64,000 nt of DNA from the NCBI GenBank assembly GCA_029204225.1, contig MU831997.1, forward strand, positions 1 through 64,000. Direction: 5' to 3'. Both the position numbers and the translations under genes were made by a program. Source of the stretch: Diphasiastrum complanatum. Lineage: Eukaryota; Streptophyta; Lycopodiopsida; Lycopodiales; Lycopodiaceae. Below, piece after piece: positions 33,001-43,587 of this stretch (position 1 is its first letter; each line of letters starts with the position of its first letter). The notes beneath the pieces were generated by a model. It had not been told where the DNA came from. It made no database searches and was given only the letters and a program-made list of their open reading frames with translations.

Positions 33001-33728
33001 AAGGAGGAGTGTGAAGATTATTAAAATATTATCTTCCTATCTCGAGTTTGGGGTCATGTCCATGATAATTTCCACTAGATTTCATGTTCTACATATAAGG
33101 AGTGTGAATTGAGCGCATATCCTTCTAGTGTAGCTCATTTGAGTTAGATAGGTTCAATTATAATGACATGCAGATGTTTTGATAGCATGCAAAGTCTTAT
33201 TGTATGCATGCAAGCCACATGCAATCAGTACATGCAACATGCAAAGTAGATCTACACATGTCTAGGCAATTTTATGAGTTGACATGCAGTTCATGCACCA
33301 TACATGCATGCAGTTACACATGTGGATCTCTGGTAGGTGAATTAGTTCAGTAAAGTGGACTTTCCATGCAACTCCACTGTAGGAATTCGAGTCTCTCTCA
33401 TGTAGGGAAAGCTAGGCATGTTTTGCTATATTGTGAATATTGAGATTTTGGTGTTTTGGACTCATTCTCTCTCTACCCGAGTTTTCTATGTATGATTTTC
33501 TCTCTCAACCCGAGAGCAGCCTCTTTTTCCCATACTGAACACTTAGAATTATTTCTGACATTCATTTCGCATAGTGTAGAGTTAGATTTTTTCATCAGAT
33601 GTATGCCATTGTGCTCTTGCCTTAGATTTTTCAAGCATACTGTTCTTTGATCAAACTTGTGCAATCACAACACCTTAGTAAGATCCCGTAGGGTGTGTGG
33701 TGAAGTTCACATGTGTTAAAACTTCACA
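33001..33728 (+). repeat. C3 purine tract and 3' LTR
   Basis: Tract AAGGAGGAG at 33001-33009, then the LTR from 33010 (TGTGAAGATTATTAAAA) to 33728 (ACTTCACA), followed by GTCTT. It differs from the 5' LTR by substitutions and several indels, e.g. an extra ACCCGAGTT segment near 33477 and loss of a short block near 33250. Confidence 0.92.
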
Positions 33729-33733
33729 GTCTT

Positions 33734-34999
33734 GCAGACCTTCTAACTGCAGGTGCTTGAGTGGATGATTCTCCTTGGTGAATGACTGGAATCGTAGTAT
33801 CTTGTGGTTGAGCAATCGTGGGTCTAGGCCCATCGACGGTAAGTGGAGCTGTTGGGATGAACTCCATTGTTTGAATAGTCGTAGGTAATTGCCTATCGAA
33901 GGAGGATGGAGCTGCTATGACATGCTCTTGCATTGACTGCTTCTACTTGAAATCGTGATAGTTGTCTTCAAAAAAGACAACATCACGACTGACTGAGATC
34001 TGGCCTGTAACAACATCGTATACACGATATGCCTTGTGTGATGTTGAACAGCCGATGAAGATGTTTTTGTAGCTTACTAGGTCCAGCTTCTTCCTCGGAT
34101 CATATGGTACTTGTGTATAGCAGAGACACCCGAAAATACTTAGGTGTTTCAAGCTTGGTTTGTAGCCATAGTAGGCTTCAAACGGTGTCTTGGAATCAAC
34201 TGCTTTAGCGCTAGAGTAATTCTGCAGATAGCAGGCTATAGAGATCGCTTCTATCCAAAAGGTCTGAGGCAAATGTGCTTTGACTGTCATGGATCGTGTA
34301 GCTTCCAACAGTGTGCGGTTCTTCCGTTTAGCTACTCCGTTCTGTTGTGGAGTATAGCTCGTGGTAAACCGATGGTGCACACCACATGAAGATAGGTAGT
34401 CCTTCATTTCATTTGATAAGTACTCTCTTCCTGAATCAGATCGTAGGGCCTTGACTCTTTGACCAATTTGATTCTCAACGTATTGCTTGAAATCTTTGAA
34501 GCAACTAAATGCTTCTGACTTGTTCTTTATGAACATGACTGGTAAATTGGGAGTAGTAATCAATGAATGTAATAAAATATAGAGCTTGACCCAAGGAGGG
34601 TATGCTCATAGGACCACATAGGTGACTGTGTATCAGTGACAAAATGGACTTTGCCCTTTTGGCTTGTCCTCTTGGAAATCTAGTTCTAGGTTGTTTTCCT
34701 AGTAAGCAACTTTCACAGACAGATTGATTAGTTGTAGTAACAATGTTTATATTCATGTCCTTGACCATTTTGTTATGATGCATATACAAGATTGAACGCA
34801 TGTTTAGATGATCTAATCTTTGATGCCATAAATTAGCCTCTGAATAGCTCACAAAAACTAAAAAATCATGACTCAATATATACAAGTTTCCTTCTCTGTA
34901 AGTAGACAGAATTTCTTTTGAATTCTCATCTAAAATAGTACATCGGCTAGCAGTGAACATGGCTCTATAGCCTTGATCTGTGATCTTGCTAATAAACAA
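33734..34999 (-). pseudogene. C4 integrase
   Basis: Minus-strand HHCC domain: LWHQRLDHLNMRSI and CESCLLGKQPRTR; then LIHSHLCGPMS, FITFIDYYSQFT (one Asp replaced by Tyr), RSDSGREYLS and QQNGVAKRKNRTLLEA. The C-terminal part has IFGCLCYTQVPYDPRKKLD and SVSRDVVFFEDNYHDFK, then a Pro/Thr-rich linker ending RRSARL beside C3. Frame changes near 34530 and 33940. Confidence 0.88.
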
Positions 35000-36112
35000 T
35001 AGGTTCTTAGTGAACTTGGGTACATAAAGTACACCATTAAGCTGCCTAGTGATGCCATCAAAGAATTGTAGTCGAATAGAGCCTTGGCCTTCGACTTGAT
35101 GTTAATTGGAGTCGCCAAAGAAGATATACTTTGATTCTAGTGTAGTGAAGAGGTCTTTGCATGGCGTCATGTGTTGAGAAGCACCTGAATCGAGATACCA
35201 TTGATGGGCATCTCTACTGGGTTGATCTTGTACTATCAATGCTTTATCATCATCTTGAGAACCTTTGATTGTGTCAGAGTTGCCTTCTTGCTGCTGCATC
35301 TTCTTCCTCACTTCATTATGCTTGAGGATATGACAGTCTTGGATGTCGTGGTTAGTTCTTTTGCAATATCTACAAAATAATTTGGTCTTGGACGATGACT
35401 GACTGTGTTGTTGTTGTTGTTGTGGTTGCGATACTGCTGGCTGTTCTGCCTTTGTCTTCTTAACCTTGAAGCCTTTCTTCTTTTTGGACTGCTGCTTGTT
35501 TGAGTAGAGTGCCATCGATTTGATACTCGTTGTTGTAGACAAGCTTTTCCTCCTAACTTCTTCCTACAACAGACTTGCTGTCAATTTTTGGAGAGACAGC
35601 GCAAGAGTATTGCTAAGAAGCAACACTAGATTATCGTAGGAGGATGGAAGACTGACGAGAAGAGACATGGTAGAGTCTTCTTCTAAGATAGGCAAACCTA
35701 TTGCAGCCAGTTGGTTGAGCAACTGTTTGAACTCATTCAGATGGTCACTTACTGAGGTGCCTTCACTCATTCTGAGTGTCAGTACCTTCTTCCTCAAGAA
35801 GAGACAAGTGGAAATACCTGAGGTCTCGTAGATGCTTGTAAGTGTATCCCACGCTTCTTTGGAGGTGATGCAGTTGGATACATGAGCAATTTGAGTGTCT
35901 TTTAAATTCAAGGATACAATGGCAAGAGCCTTGCCACCCTTTGCTTCCCAAGCTAGAAGTTGTTCGGGTTCTGCCTGCTTGGCTATGGAACTGTTGATGT
36001 ATCCCCAGAGCTCCTTCTTGATCAAGATCATCCTCATTTTGAGCTTCTACATGTGGAAGTCGTCTCTGTTGAATTTGTTGATGAGAAGGATCTCTGAGGT
36101 TGAACCTTTCAT
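35000..36112 (-). pseudogene. C4 gag and protease
   Basis: The gag ATG is at 36110-36112; a stop falls at about 36045 inside the usual FH-WK-KM motif. Gag continues with SSIAKQAEPEQLLAWEAKGG and CITSKEAWDTLTSIYE (35564-36037). The zinc knuckle is CRYCKRTNHDIQDC (35360-35400, canonical spacing). Protease has WYLDSGASQHMTPCKDL, followed by its C-terminal part with LNGVLYVPKFTKNL. A Q-rich stretch precedes the knuckle. At least two frame breaks. Confidence 0.87.
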
Positions 36113-36224
36113 TGTAATCGAGTAGCAGAGATAAAACACAAACTAAATGAATCAGCTCTATAGAACCAAAAATGTGCTAAGTTCTATTATAAGTCCTAGA
36201 CTCTAGTAATCCAGTAAACTTGTG

Positions 36225-36301
36225 GCTCTGATACCACTTTTGTGGGTTCTGATACCAATCTGTGGGATCGGATGAAATGTGAATTATCAGCTCTGATACC
36301 A
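36225..36301 (-). other. Repeated primer-site motifs beside C4
   Basis: On the minus strand TGGTATCAGAGC occurs twice (36290-36301 and 36225-36236) with a third, one-base variant between them (about 36246-36257). Normally a copia element has one. Which is the true primer site, and so where the LTR ends, is unclear. Confidence 0.7.
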
Positions 36302-37340
36302 CTTCGGTTGACGTTTGGATTGATGTCAACTGAATAAACAAAGAATTCTTGATAGCAGGTTCGTGGATTACTTAGAGAATGGATTTTATGAGCTGTTAAA
36401 TCAGATTATCAGCGTAGGAGTCGTAGACTGCCATGAAAGAGAGATTGCGAAGACGATTAGGCGTCTGAGACAGTCATGCAATCCTCTAGTACTGATAACC
36501 TGGTATGAAGATAATGTAGAATCAATTTAGGTGTCAAAGATAGCCATACAATTATATGATAACGGTGTTTGGTAAGAGGAGTGAGAGTTATCATTCAACA
36601 AGAATGCAGAAAGAGTGTAGAACAATAGCGAATCTGTATAATAAGCTAAAAACACAACGATCACATCACAATACAATTGCGCTAATAAGCGCGTGATCCT
36701 ACTTACAGGTTCAAAACAATTGCTAATGTTATGAATATATATATCTCTCTCTCTCTATGATCACTAACTCTAAGGAGTGAACTACTGTAAGACCCATTCT
36801 GGTCATTTGATCTGTATCTAATGACTTACGATAACTTGTGACACTCTATTGTCTTTTACATCTTCAATCGCTCATTTACATTTATAGCAACTAGAAAATC
36901 TTGCATTATTGAACTTTACATTTACAAGATTGTTAACATCTGCTACACCGATCAATAGATCGGTTTATTGTTGGAGCGTGAAGACGTTATGATCTGGTAT
37001 CTGGAATGCCTTATAAATCCGCAGATGGATGATGTGACAGTCCTTCATTTTTTGGCCTTTTCCTTTAGTTAAGGACAACCTTCGACATTGTAGGACACCT
37101 TCAGCATTTGTAGGTGCCTTCGGCATTTGTAGGGCACCTTCGCAATTTTAAAAGCAAGTGTCGCATTTTTCACTTGTTAAAAACTACGTGTAAAAATGCA
37201 GTGTCACGTTTTGCCCTAATTGTCGCTTGTCAGACACTGCATGTAAAAATGCAGTGTCACATTTTGCCTTAATTGTCGCCTGTCAAAAACTACATGTGAA
37301 AATGCAGTGTCGCATTTTTCGCATGACCAAAACAAACAGC
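36302..37340 (-). repeat. C4 5' LTR (outer end uncertain)
   Basis: It lies upstream of the primer site. It contains about four ~21-bp units with GGACACCTTCRGCATTTGTA (37070-37156) and three ~57-bp units with AAAATGCAGTGTCRC (37157-37330). C1's 3' LTR has comparable unit types. The distal border and a TG start could not be fixed. Confidence 0.5.
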
Positions 37341-37344
37341 TGAG

Positions 37345-38080
37345 AAAACTGACTCGTTTATCGATACTGGACCATTAATCGGGAAGGTGAAAAACTAGGC
37401 CATTTTCTTTGCCCTAATAGTGTCCTTTCCAGCTCGAACTTTGTTTTCAAGAAAACGAAACCGAAAGTGAGCAACATAGGATCCATTGAGTTCGTATCGG
37501 ATACACAAACCTGTGGCAACCTTCTATCCAATGTTTTGGCATGTATCAACTGATTCCAACCAATTCTTGGTCCGAAAGGCTAATTTTTCATAAACTGTTT
37601 TTGGGTCTGGAATTTGCATGGCTGTTTCTTGGTTCGTACATAACTATTCAAGGCCTAGATGATTCCAACAAGTTCGCCTCGACAATGCCCACTAGACGAA
37701 ACATTGAAAAATTGACTCTATTCAGCGATACTGGACCAATATTTGCGAGGTTGGAAAGCTACTCCATCAATATGTCCTAATAGCGTCATTTTCGGCACAA
37801 AGTGTGTTTTCGGGGAAATGAAATCGGAATAGAGTAGCACAAACTTGTAGCCACCTTCTGTCCCCGACGTTCCATCATGCATCAATTGATTCTGGCCACT
37901 TCTTGACCTACAGGCCCAGGACTTTGATGGCCATTTTTTCTATTCTTACGTAACCGTTCAAGGCCTAGATTGTTTTTGCAAGTTCGCCTCAACGTTGCCA
38001 CCCAAACCTAAGGCCAACCTTTGACATTTCCACATGTGTCAACTGATTCCAACCAATTCCTGGTCCAACATGCCATGTTT
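37345..38080. repeat. Diverged tandem repeat, ~340-364 bp unit
   Basis: GATACTGGACCA at 37363 recurs at 37727, and ATGTATCAACTGATTCC at 37541 recurs in altered form near 37876 and, as a partial third copy, near 38035. Shared blocks include CGGCACAAAG/CTCGAACTTTG and GTTCAAGGCCTAGA. There is no ORF. It could be a satellite fragment or the outer part of an old LTR. Confidence 0.65.
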
Positions 38081-39583
38081 ATAAAATTTGAAATATTATA
38101 AAATACATCATCTCTATAAAATATCAGCAATGAGTGTCCAACACTATTACATTTCAGACTTTTTCTTAGATCATAGACTACCTTAAGCTATGTGACAAAT
38201 TTTACTTCTCAATAATCAACTATCAAACACATAATCAACTTGATTTCAAGGAACCATTGTTTCTCTTTAGGCTTGACTTCTTTAAAAGAAAAACTTGAAT
38301 AAGTGGTTGACTTCTTAGAATTTTCTCAATCAAGAATGTCTAGAAGCATAATGATCATCTTTTTTAGTAACAAATGGTTATGATACTCAAAACTGAAGTT
38401 ATGTTCAAGAATCGATGATGAATGTATGTAGAATCTTGTTTGCCTCTTTAAAACCCTCTTTTTTAATTTCAAAATTAGAGAAATATTATCATGTGTCATT
38501 TTTTGTGTTCAGGATTGGATGCAAGAAAAACCACAAACAAATGATGACCATTCTTTAGACTGGATTAAAATCATTGTATTATCGTCCAAAAATTCTACAT
38601 CAATTTGTTACTAGTCGTTACTTCAAATGGAAACAGAGCAAGGTATGCAAAGATTGTACATTACATTAGTTTCAAAATCGCATGAATTAAAAAAGCACTT
38701 AGTTTCTTTGAGTTAGTTTCTTTATTCAGTCTACAAGAATGTGTAAGATGCTCATAACATATATTAGAGGTTTTTTGGTAAAAAATAACTGTAGTTTTGA
38801 ATACATGGCTTGAACCAATTGTAATTTGTTGATCTTCATTTAAAAAATCTTGTACCAAAGCTTCGGTGTGAAACATTCTAAACCCTAAACAATGATATAA
38901 TTTGATGAACTGAGTTCATCAAGCTAAGTAGAAAAAATCTTAATTCTCGGCGAAGACTAACTTCTGTATCTCCCTACTTCTAAGGATAAACTCTCAATTT
39001 TCAAGCCTCATTAGTTCCAACACAATATAAAATCATTTTTTTGATTCATCCTTATCATGTTTGGTTCGCTGCTTGGGCACTCAATGCATATGTAGACGAG
39101 TCAACAAGGATCAACTTATTTTTGTCAAAGGTAACAAATATTCATTAAAAAATATGAAATTATTAATGTAATGTCCCCAATTTTCCTAAACAACCAAAAG
39201 TCTTATGATGTTTTCCTTTCGATGATTGAATTAGAATTGATTAGAACCTTTGTAAACTTTCCTTGACATAACTTGGGTTTACATAAATTTATGATTATTA
39301 CATATTTTGATAAACTAGGTTCATTGAATTGATTTTTACTACTAAAGAATAACACTATCGTGTTTCAATAAAAATGATTTTTTGGCGAACCTAGTTTGTC
39401 AAAAACACTAATTGTAAATGAATCTTCAGTTATGAAATTTTAGTGCTAGATGATGACATGCAGAATGAGTTCTACTACTGAAAATTTTCACTATCTTGCC
39501 CCATAAAAAGATTATCTTTGTGAACCTAGATCATGAATGTTGTAATTGTAAATGAATCTTCAACTATGAAAATTTAGTGATAG
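38081..39583. other. AT-rich stretch without recognised genes
   Basis: About 1.5 kb with no domain-bearing frame. Near 39340-39640 two related segments repeat (GAATCTTCARYTATGAAA with AGTGYTAGATG...GGCATG-like text), suggesting a small duplication before the transposase-like gene. Otherwise nothing is seen. Confidence 0.5.
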
Positions 39584-39649
39584 ATGTTGGCATGCTCAAA
39601 TTGTTATATCATGAAAATTTCTAATAAGAGAATATCTTTACTTTTACAG

Positions 39650-41202
39650 GTGTTGTATATAAACGTATATGATGATGCTATTGAAGATCCAAGTGAGGAG
39701 ATCATTGAAGAAGCATTGATTCAAAACGAGGCAAAAAGACTTAAACGTCAAGATTGGATTGACAAGAAGGTAAAAGTTTTCAATGCATGTTGTGAAATTG
39801 TCGTAGGAGAAGGGTACATTTTGCTTGTATTCTTGTATGAGGCAATTGACTTTGAGGAACTCGGTGACGACCACATGGGAATTACTATAACGAAATGGTA
39901 TGGGCTTGCTGATATTAGCACAATGAATGAGAAATCAGACTTGCTAAAATGGCCAATTGATCAAGTCACTTTAATGGATGGATCAAGATTGAGGGGTTCA
40001 GAAACAACAAAATCCGACTTCTCAAATGATGATGAGCATAGTAGTGAAGAGTTAAACGCTACCTTTCTAATGGTCGGAGAAATGTAACTCGACAGGGCAA
40101 AAAAAGGCCATATAACATGATTCATAGAAAAGCAAAAACTTCAAGCTGTTCAAGTGAAAAAAAGAGAGAAGCCAAGTGCTCATTGGAAGCAATTCAAAAA
40201 GTGGCATCCATAAATTGTTGTAAGCGACAATGTTGTCAACTTATGAGTCGTGACAAGATTCACGATGCACGAAAGCAATATTGGGGTCAAAGTTTTGAAA
40301 ACAGGGTGACATATGTGTATGACATGTTACAAACTACACATAATGTAAGTGGATCAAGATGCGCATACATGATGTTTCAAAGAGAGCCAATTTGTAGTGT
40401 AGCATGGTACAAAATCCATGGATTGCCAAAAGCTTCATTTTATAGGTACAAGGCATCCTACAATTAAAGGTCCAGAAAGTCAATACATGGCAATGCACAA
40501 ATTATTGGACGAGCTTGGAAACATGTTGAAATGGCCTTGGCTATAATAGATGCATTTGTGGAAAATAACGCTGACAAAAATAGAACTACAAAGACGGGAG
40601 AAAGACATGTTCAACTTGTAACTCCTGCTATTTACAAACAACAAGATATATTGAGAGAGGTCAATGATACACTAAATAATATGGGCTTCAAATTTGTATC
40701 ACCTTTTACATTTAGCTGGTATTGGAGGACACGCTATAAGCATGTGAGTTTGTCACAAACTAGCACATTCTCTAAATGTGACACTTGCACAAACATCAAG
40801 CTGAACTCGAATCTACCAAGGTGGAGACTGAGAGAAATAAGCTATTCAAAGAAATAAAGAGACACATGCTTGAACAAATGACTTGCAGAAACTTGTACTA
40901 TGCATGGAGATTGAAGTCAGAAAGAGAACTAGAGCATTACATGTGCATGATTCATGACAAAATGGATCAAAATAAGACAAGTCTTTTACGAATACAACCA
41001 ACTCCCAAGTCCTTGAATAAATTTTTTCAATTACCTGTGTCACTCACTGGTATGCTAACACACGGCCATGGAGGTAACACTTATGGTCATTTTGCTACAA
41101 GCTTTTGGCCAAGTGGTCCAAACTTCACAATTGGTTTGGCTTTTGGCCAAGTGGTCCAAAACTTCACAATCTTTTTTTATATCACCAAACCATGTTTTTA
41201 GC
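39650..41202 (+). pseudogene. Transposase-like gene remnant with CCxxxCC motif
   Basis: A chain of frames reads as one protein. An acidic N-terminus (39650-40066, preceded by a splice-acceptor-like TTTTACAG) is followed by NGRRNVTRQGKKRPYN, then INCCKRQCCQLMSRDKI (about 40210-40250), YWGQSFENRVTYVYDML and a basic RYKASYN. After a stop comes AIIDAFVENNADKNR, then FSKCDTCTNIK, and in another frame HDKMDQNKTSLLRI and SLTGMLTHGHGG...WPSGPN. This layout, with Cys motifs and a D-x-MDQ-K-T/TG-L-HG core, resembles an uncharacterised transposase-like family of early plants and invertebrates. The catalytic C-terminus is missing after 41202. The family name is not certain. Confidence 0.5.
41103..41170 (+). 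repeat. Short tandem duplication (38 bp period)
   Basis: TTTTGGCCAAGTGGTCCAAA...CTTCACAAT occurs twice, at about 41103 and 41141. It falls where the transposase-like reading ends, so it may mark its truncation. Confidence 0.75.
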
Positions 41203-41499
41203 CAATAGCAATTTGACATATTCACCTTCTTTAATTCCAAGGAGTTGGCTATGAACGTAAGATTGATGGCATGTTAATTTTGAGAATGTTAGTTTTAACA
41301 AGGGACGTTCATGAAAAACCATGACATGGCACCCTACACTAAGCGAGCTTACACTGAGCGATTTTTATCAAGATAAGGAAATGGTATAGTACAGCGTGCT
41401 GCAGCTCTCCAAGCCACACAAGCAAGAGTACTGTTCATGCCACACTTAAGTGTACGACTCTAGTTAATAGATCGCAAATGCGAGTACGCGGAAGGTAGC

Positions 41500-41681
41500 T
41501 ATCCTTCACTCGTCTGTCAGAGGAGTTGCATCATGTCACGTTCATACTATATACATCAGCACCTTTCTTCTTTTCAGCGTATCAGTTTCTAGAAGCGTCT
41601 CATGAGTCTACGAAGCAGTATATTACTAGCATAGCATTGTTATGCTTTAGACCTTACACACAATTGTGATATCAAGATGGA
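41500..41681 (+). promoter_or_regulatory. Candidate promoter of the COMT-like gene
   Basis: A TATATA hexamer at 41548-41553 stands about 310 bp before the start codon, which would place transcription start near 41580 and leave a leader of about 280 bp. Upstream 41203-41500 has no ORF of note. The assignment rests on motif and position only. Confidence 0.4.
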
Positions 41682-41860
41682 ATGCATAGTTCTGAGCTAG
41701 AAACAATTGTGGGCTGCTACTTTTGAATTGAGAGAGGATTGAGAGAGTAATGTACGTTGCATTGTGAGTTGGTAGCAGTAGATTGCATAGTTGTGAGCTA
41801 GAAATAATTGTGTGCTGCCAATTTTGGATTGAGAGAGTATCGTACATTGCATTGCAAAAG
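41682..41860 (+). repeat. Tandem duplication in the COMT-like 5' leader (102 bp period)
   Basis: TGCATAGTT-TGAGCTAGAAA-AATTGTG-GCTGC...GAGAGAG starts at 41682 and again at 41784; both copies run into a CGTACATTGCATTG-type block. The second copy ends directly at the start codon. It lies in the presumed untranslated leader. Confidence 0.75.
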
Positions 41861-42717
41861 ATGTTGAATCTGTTGCCAGAGGGGATGGTGAGAATACTCT
41901 CCTATATCAAGGCAACAACCAGTCCCAGCTTCTATCTCAAAGGACAAGTAGGAGATGGCCGAGAGAAGGCGCTTCTGGAGTACGTGCTTCAGCACGCAGA
42001 TGAGCGCAACCCTCAGTCTGTGCTACGAGTCATTGACAAATTCGCTCAGCGTACTTGGTTCATGAACGTGGGTGATGAGAAGGGACAGATCCTCGATATC
42101 ACAGTGAAGAATAGGAAACCGGGAGCTGTGTTGGAGCTAGGAGCATACTGTGGATATTCAGCCATCAGGATTGCATCCCAGCTGAAGGAGCCTGAGAGTA
42201 TGCTCATCAGCTTGGAGATGAACCCACACAATGCTGTCATTGCCAGAAAAATGATCGAATTCGCAGGTGAGATCTTCGTCCTCTTCAGTGAATCAGTTTT
42301 TATAGCTTTCTTGATTGATTATGTCATTGGCTGATCTACTTTGCTACAAGCTGTTGTTTTCTCATAGGATTATCTTCAAAGGTGCAAGTGGTAGAAGGAA
42401 TAGTGAGCACGCGCATTGAAGAGCTTAGGAAAATATTGCAAGAGATGGGTGCTCAGTATTTTGATCTGGTGTTTATTGACCACGACAAGAGGGCTTATCT
42501 AAGCGATATGCTACTTCTCAAGGAATCAGGGCTCATCGGCATAGGGACGGTACTGGTTGCTGATAACATGAAAATTCCTGGATCTCCTGCATATCTAAAA
42601 TATCTCAAGTCTCATGCTAAAGAATTACCTACCGTAGAACACAAATGCAGGCTGGAATACCTTAGCTGGCTGCCTGATAAGGTCACAGTTTCAACATGGA
42701 TTACATCTGAGAAGTAA
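41861..42717 (+). CDS. Catechol O-methyltransferase-like protein (two exons)
   Basis: It likely transfers a methyl group from S-adenosylmethionine to a hydroxyl of a catechol-type substrate; the substrate here is unknown. Exon 1 is 41861-42266, a 101-bp GT-AG intron 42267-42367, exon 2 42368-42717, giving 251 residues. The first in-frame ATG is at 41861. Motifs follow animal COMT: WFMNVGDEKGQIL, SAM motif VLELGAYCGYSA (90-101), acidic SLEMN (Glu119), metal ligands Asp173 in FIDHDK and Asp201-Asn202 in VADNM, Lys176 as catalytic base, and Glu232 in CRLEYL. The gatekeeper Trp of the animal DHWK motif is Asp175 here. No signal peptide or membrane segment is seen, so it is probably cytosolic. Reading frame and splice sites are intact, unlike everything around it. 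Confidence 0.9.
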
Positions 42718-43164
42718 ATTGATGCTGAATTCCGAAGCAACTCTTCCTATTCTCTTCCAGTACATTACAACATTATCTACAGCTTTGGAAAAGATATTAT
42801 GTAAATAACATTTGTTGGACGGTTGAATTGTGCTCGGATACTATGAGACTGGAGCCTGTTAAATAATATGTATCAGAGTAGAATTGCAGATTATAGAACT
42901 GCAACCACTCGTGATGTAAACCTTTTTCAAGCAATGCTGGTTTAGTTAAAATTAGTATCATTCAGGGTTGGTACGTGTAAAGTATGAACGTGATCTATAG
43001 CTTTCAAGCAATTGCACATCATAGATTAAATGGGATGATGAATCTATTGGTGAATAGCAATTAGTCAGGACGTTACAATACTACATTACTAACTGTTTGC
43101 GGGGACATGCTCTTAATTACAGCCATTCATACATTCTGCTCCAAGCAGCACAGTCCTTCTCGTA
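42718..43164. other. 3' flank of the COMT-like gene
   Basis: Presumed 3' untranslated region and intergenic DNA. No clear AATAAA is seen; a GTAAATAACA at about 42800 is the nearest loose candidate. No other gene. Confidence 0.4.
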
Positions 43165-43294
43165 GTTGATGTACTGTACATGATCACATGGTTGGTCTTG
43201 TGGGCTTTTTGCAGGCATCTAATGTGGTAGTTGATGTACTGTTCATGATCACATGGTTGGTCTTGTGGGCTTTTTGGAGGCATCTACTGCGTTG
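43165..43294. repeat. Tandem duplication (65 bp period)
   Basis: GTTGATGTACTGTACATGAT...GGGCTTTTTGCAGGCATCTA at 43165 repeats at 43230 with few changes. TGTACTGTACA is self-complementary in part. Confidence 0.8.
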
Positions 43295-43299
43295 TGCTT

Positions 43300-43580
43300 A
43301 GGTGTCTTTTGTATTTTGGGACCACCTCGAGGAGCATAATGTCCATCCCATTTTCTATTTCATAAGAATCTCTCATTCTCTCTACGGAATGCACGTTCTC
43401 TTTCCTCTCTTCGGTGGAATGCACGTTATCTCTTCGGTGTAATGCGCATGTGCTATGTGGCAGCCTGTCATTGGGTGTCCACATCCACATTCTACCACAA
43501 TTGTACGGCCCGAAAAAAAAATTGTCCACATGTGCGGTAAAGCCATATCGCCCAGGAGAAAAAAAAAATTAGTGCACGAG
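43300..43580. repeat. Dispersed repeat copy 1, left half (split by N1)
   Basis: It shares ordered blocks with 53400-53770: TTTTGTATTT-GGA-CACCTC, GGTGGAATG-GCA, CTATGTGGCA-CCT-TCATTGG and GTCCAC. The repeat then continues past N1 at 53084-53150. Confidence 0.6.
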
Positions 43581-43587
43581 TACTTCC

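Larger units (their letters stand above)
28249..33728 (+). mobile_element. C3: decayed copia element lacking the RT core
   Basis: 713- and 719-bp LTRs with many differences, initiator tRNA-Met primer site, gag-pol with several stops, purine tract AAGGAGGAG and a GTCTT duplication. The RT core between the FAPVAKMVTI and HWKLAKRVLRYI blocks is gone; the same interval spans about 720 bp in C2. Clearly older than C2 and not autonomous. Confidence 0.95.
27096..37340 (-). mobile_element. C4: copia element, 3'-truncated, interrupted by C3
   Basis: Minus-strand order from the right: 5' LTR-like region (to about 37340), primer-site motifs, gag (from 36112), zinc knuckle, protease, integrase, then the C3 insertion at 28249-33728, RT and the start of RNase H. 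It ends within RNase H near 27100; the 3' LTR is absent. Reading across C3 after removal of one GTCTT is continuous (AVRRSARLQD at the right side). Confidence 0.85.

Noticed and set aside
41783-41860. Upstream extension of the COMT-like frame
   Set aside because: The frame is open but begins with TTG and lies in the duplicated leader; the first ATG is at 41861 and the conserved region starts after it.
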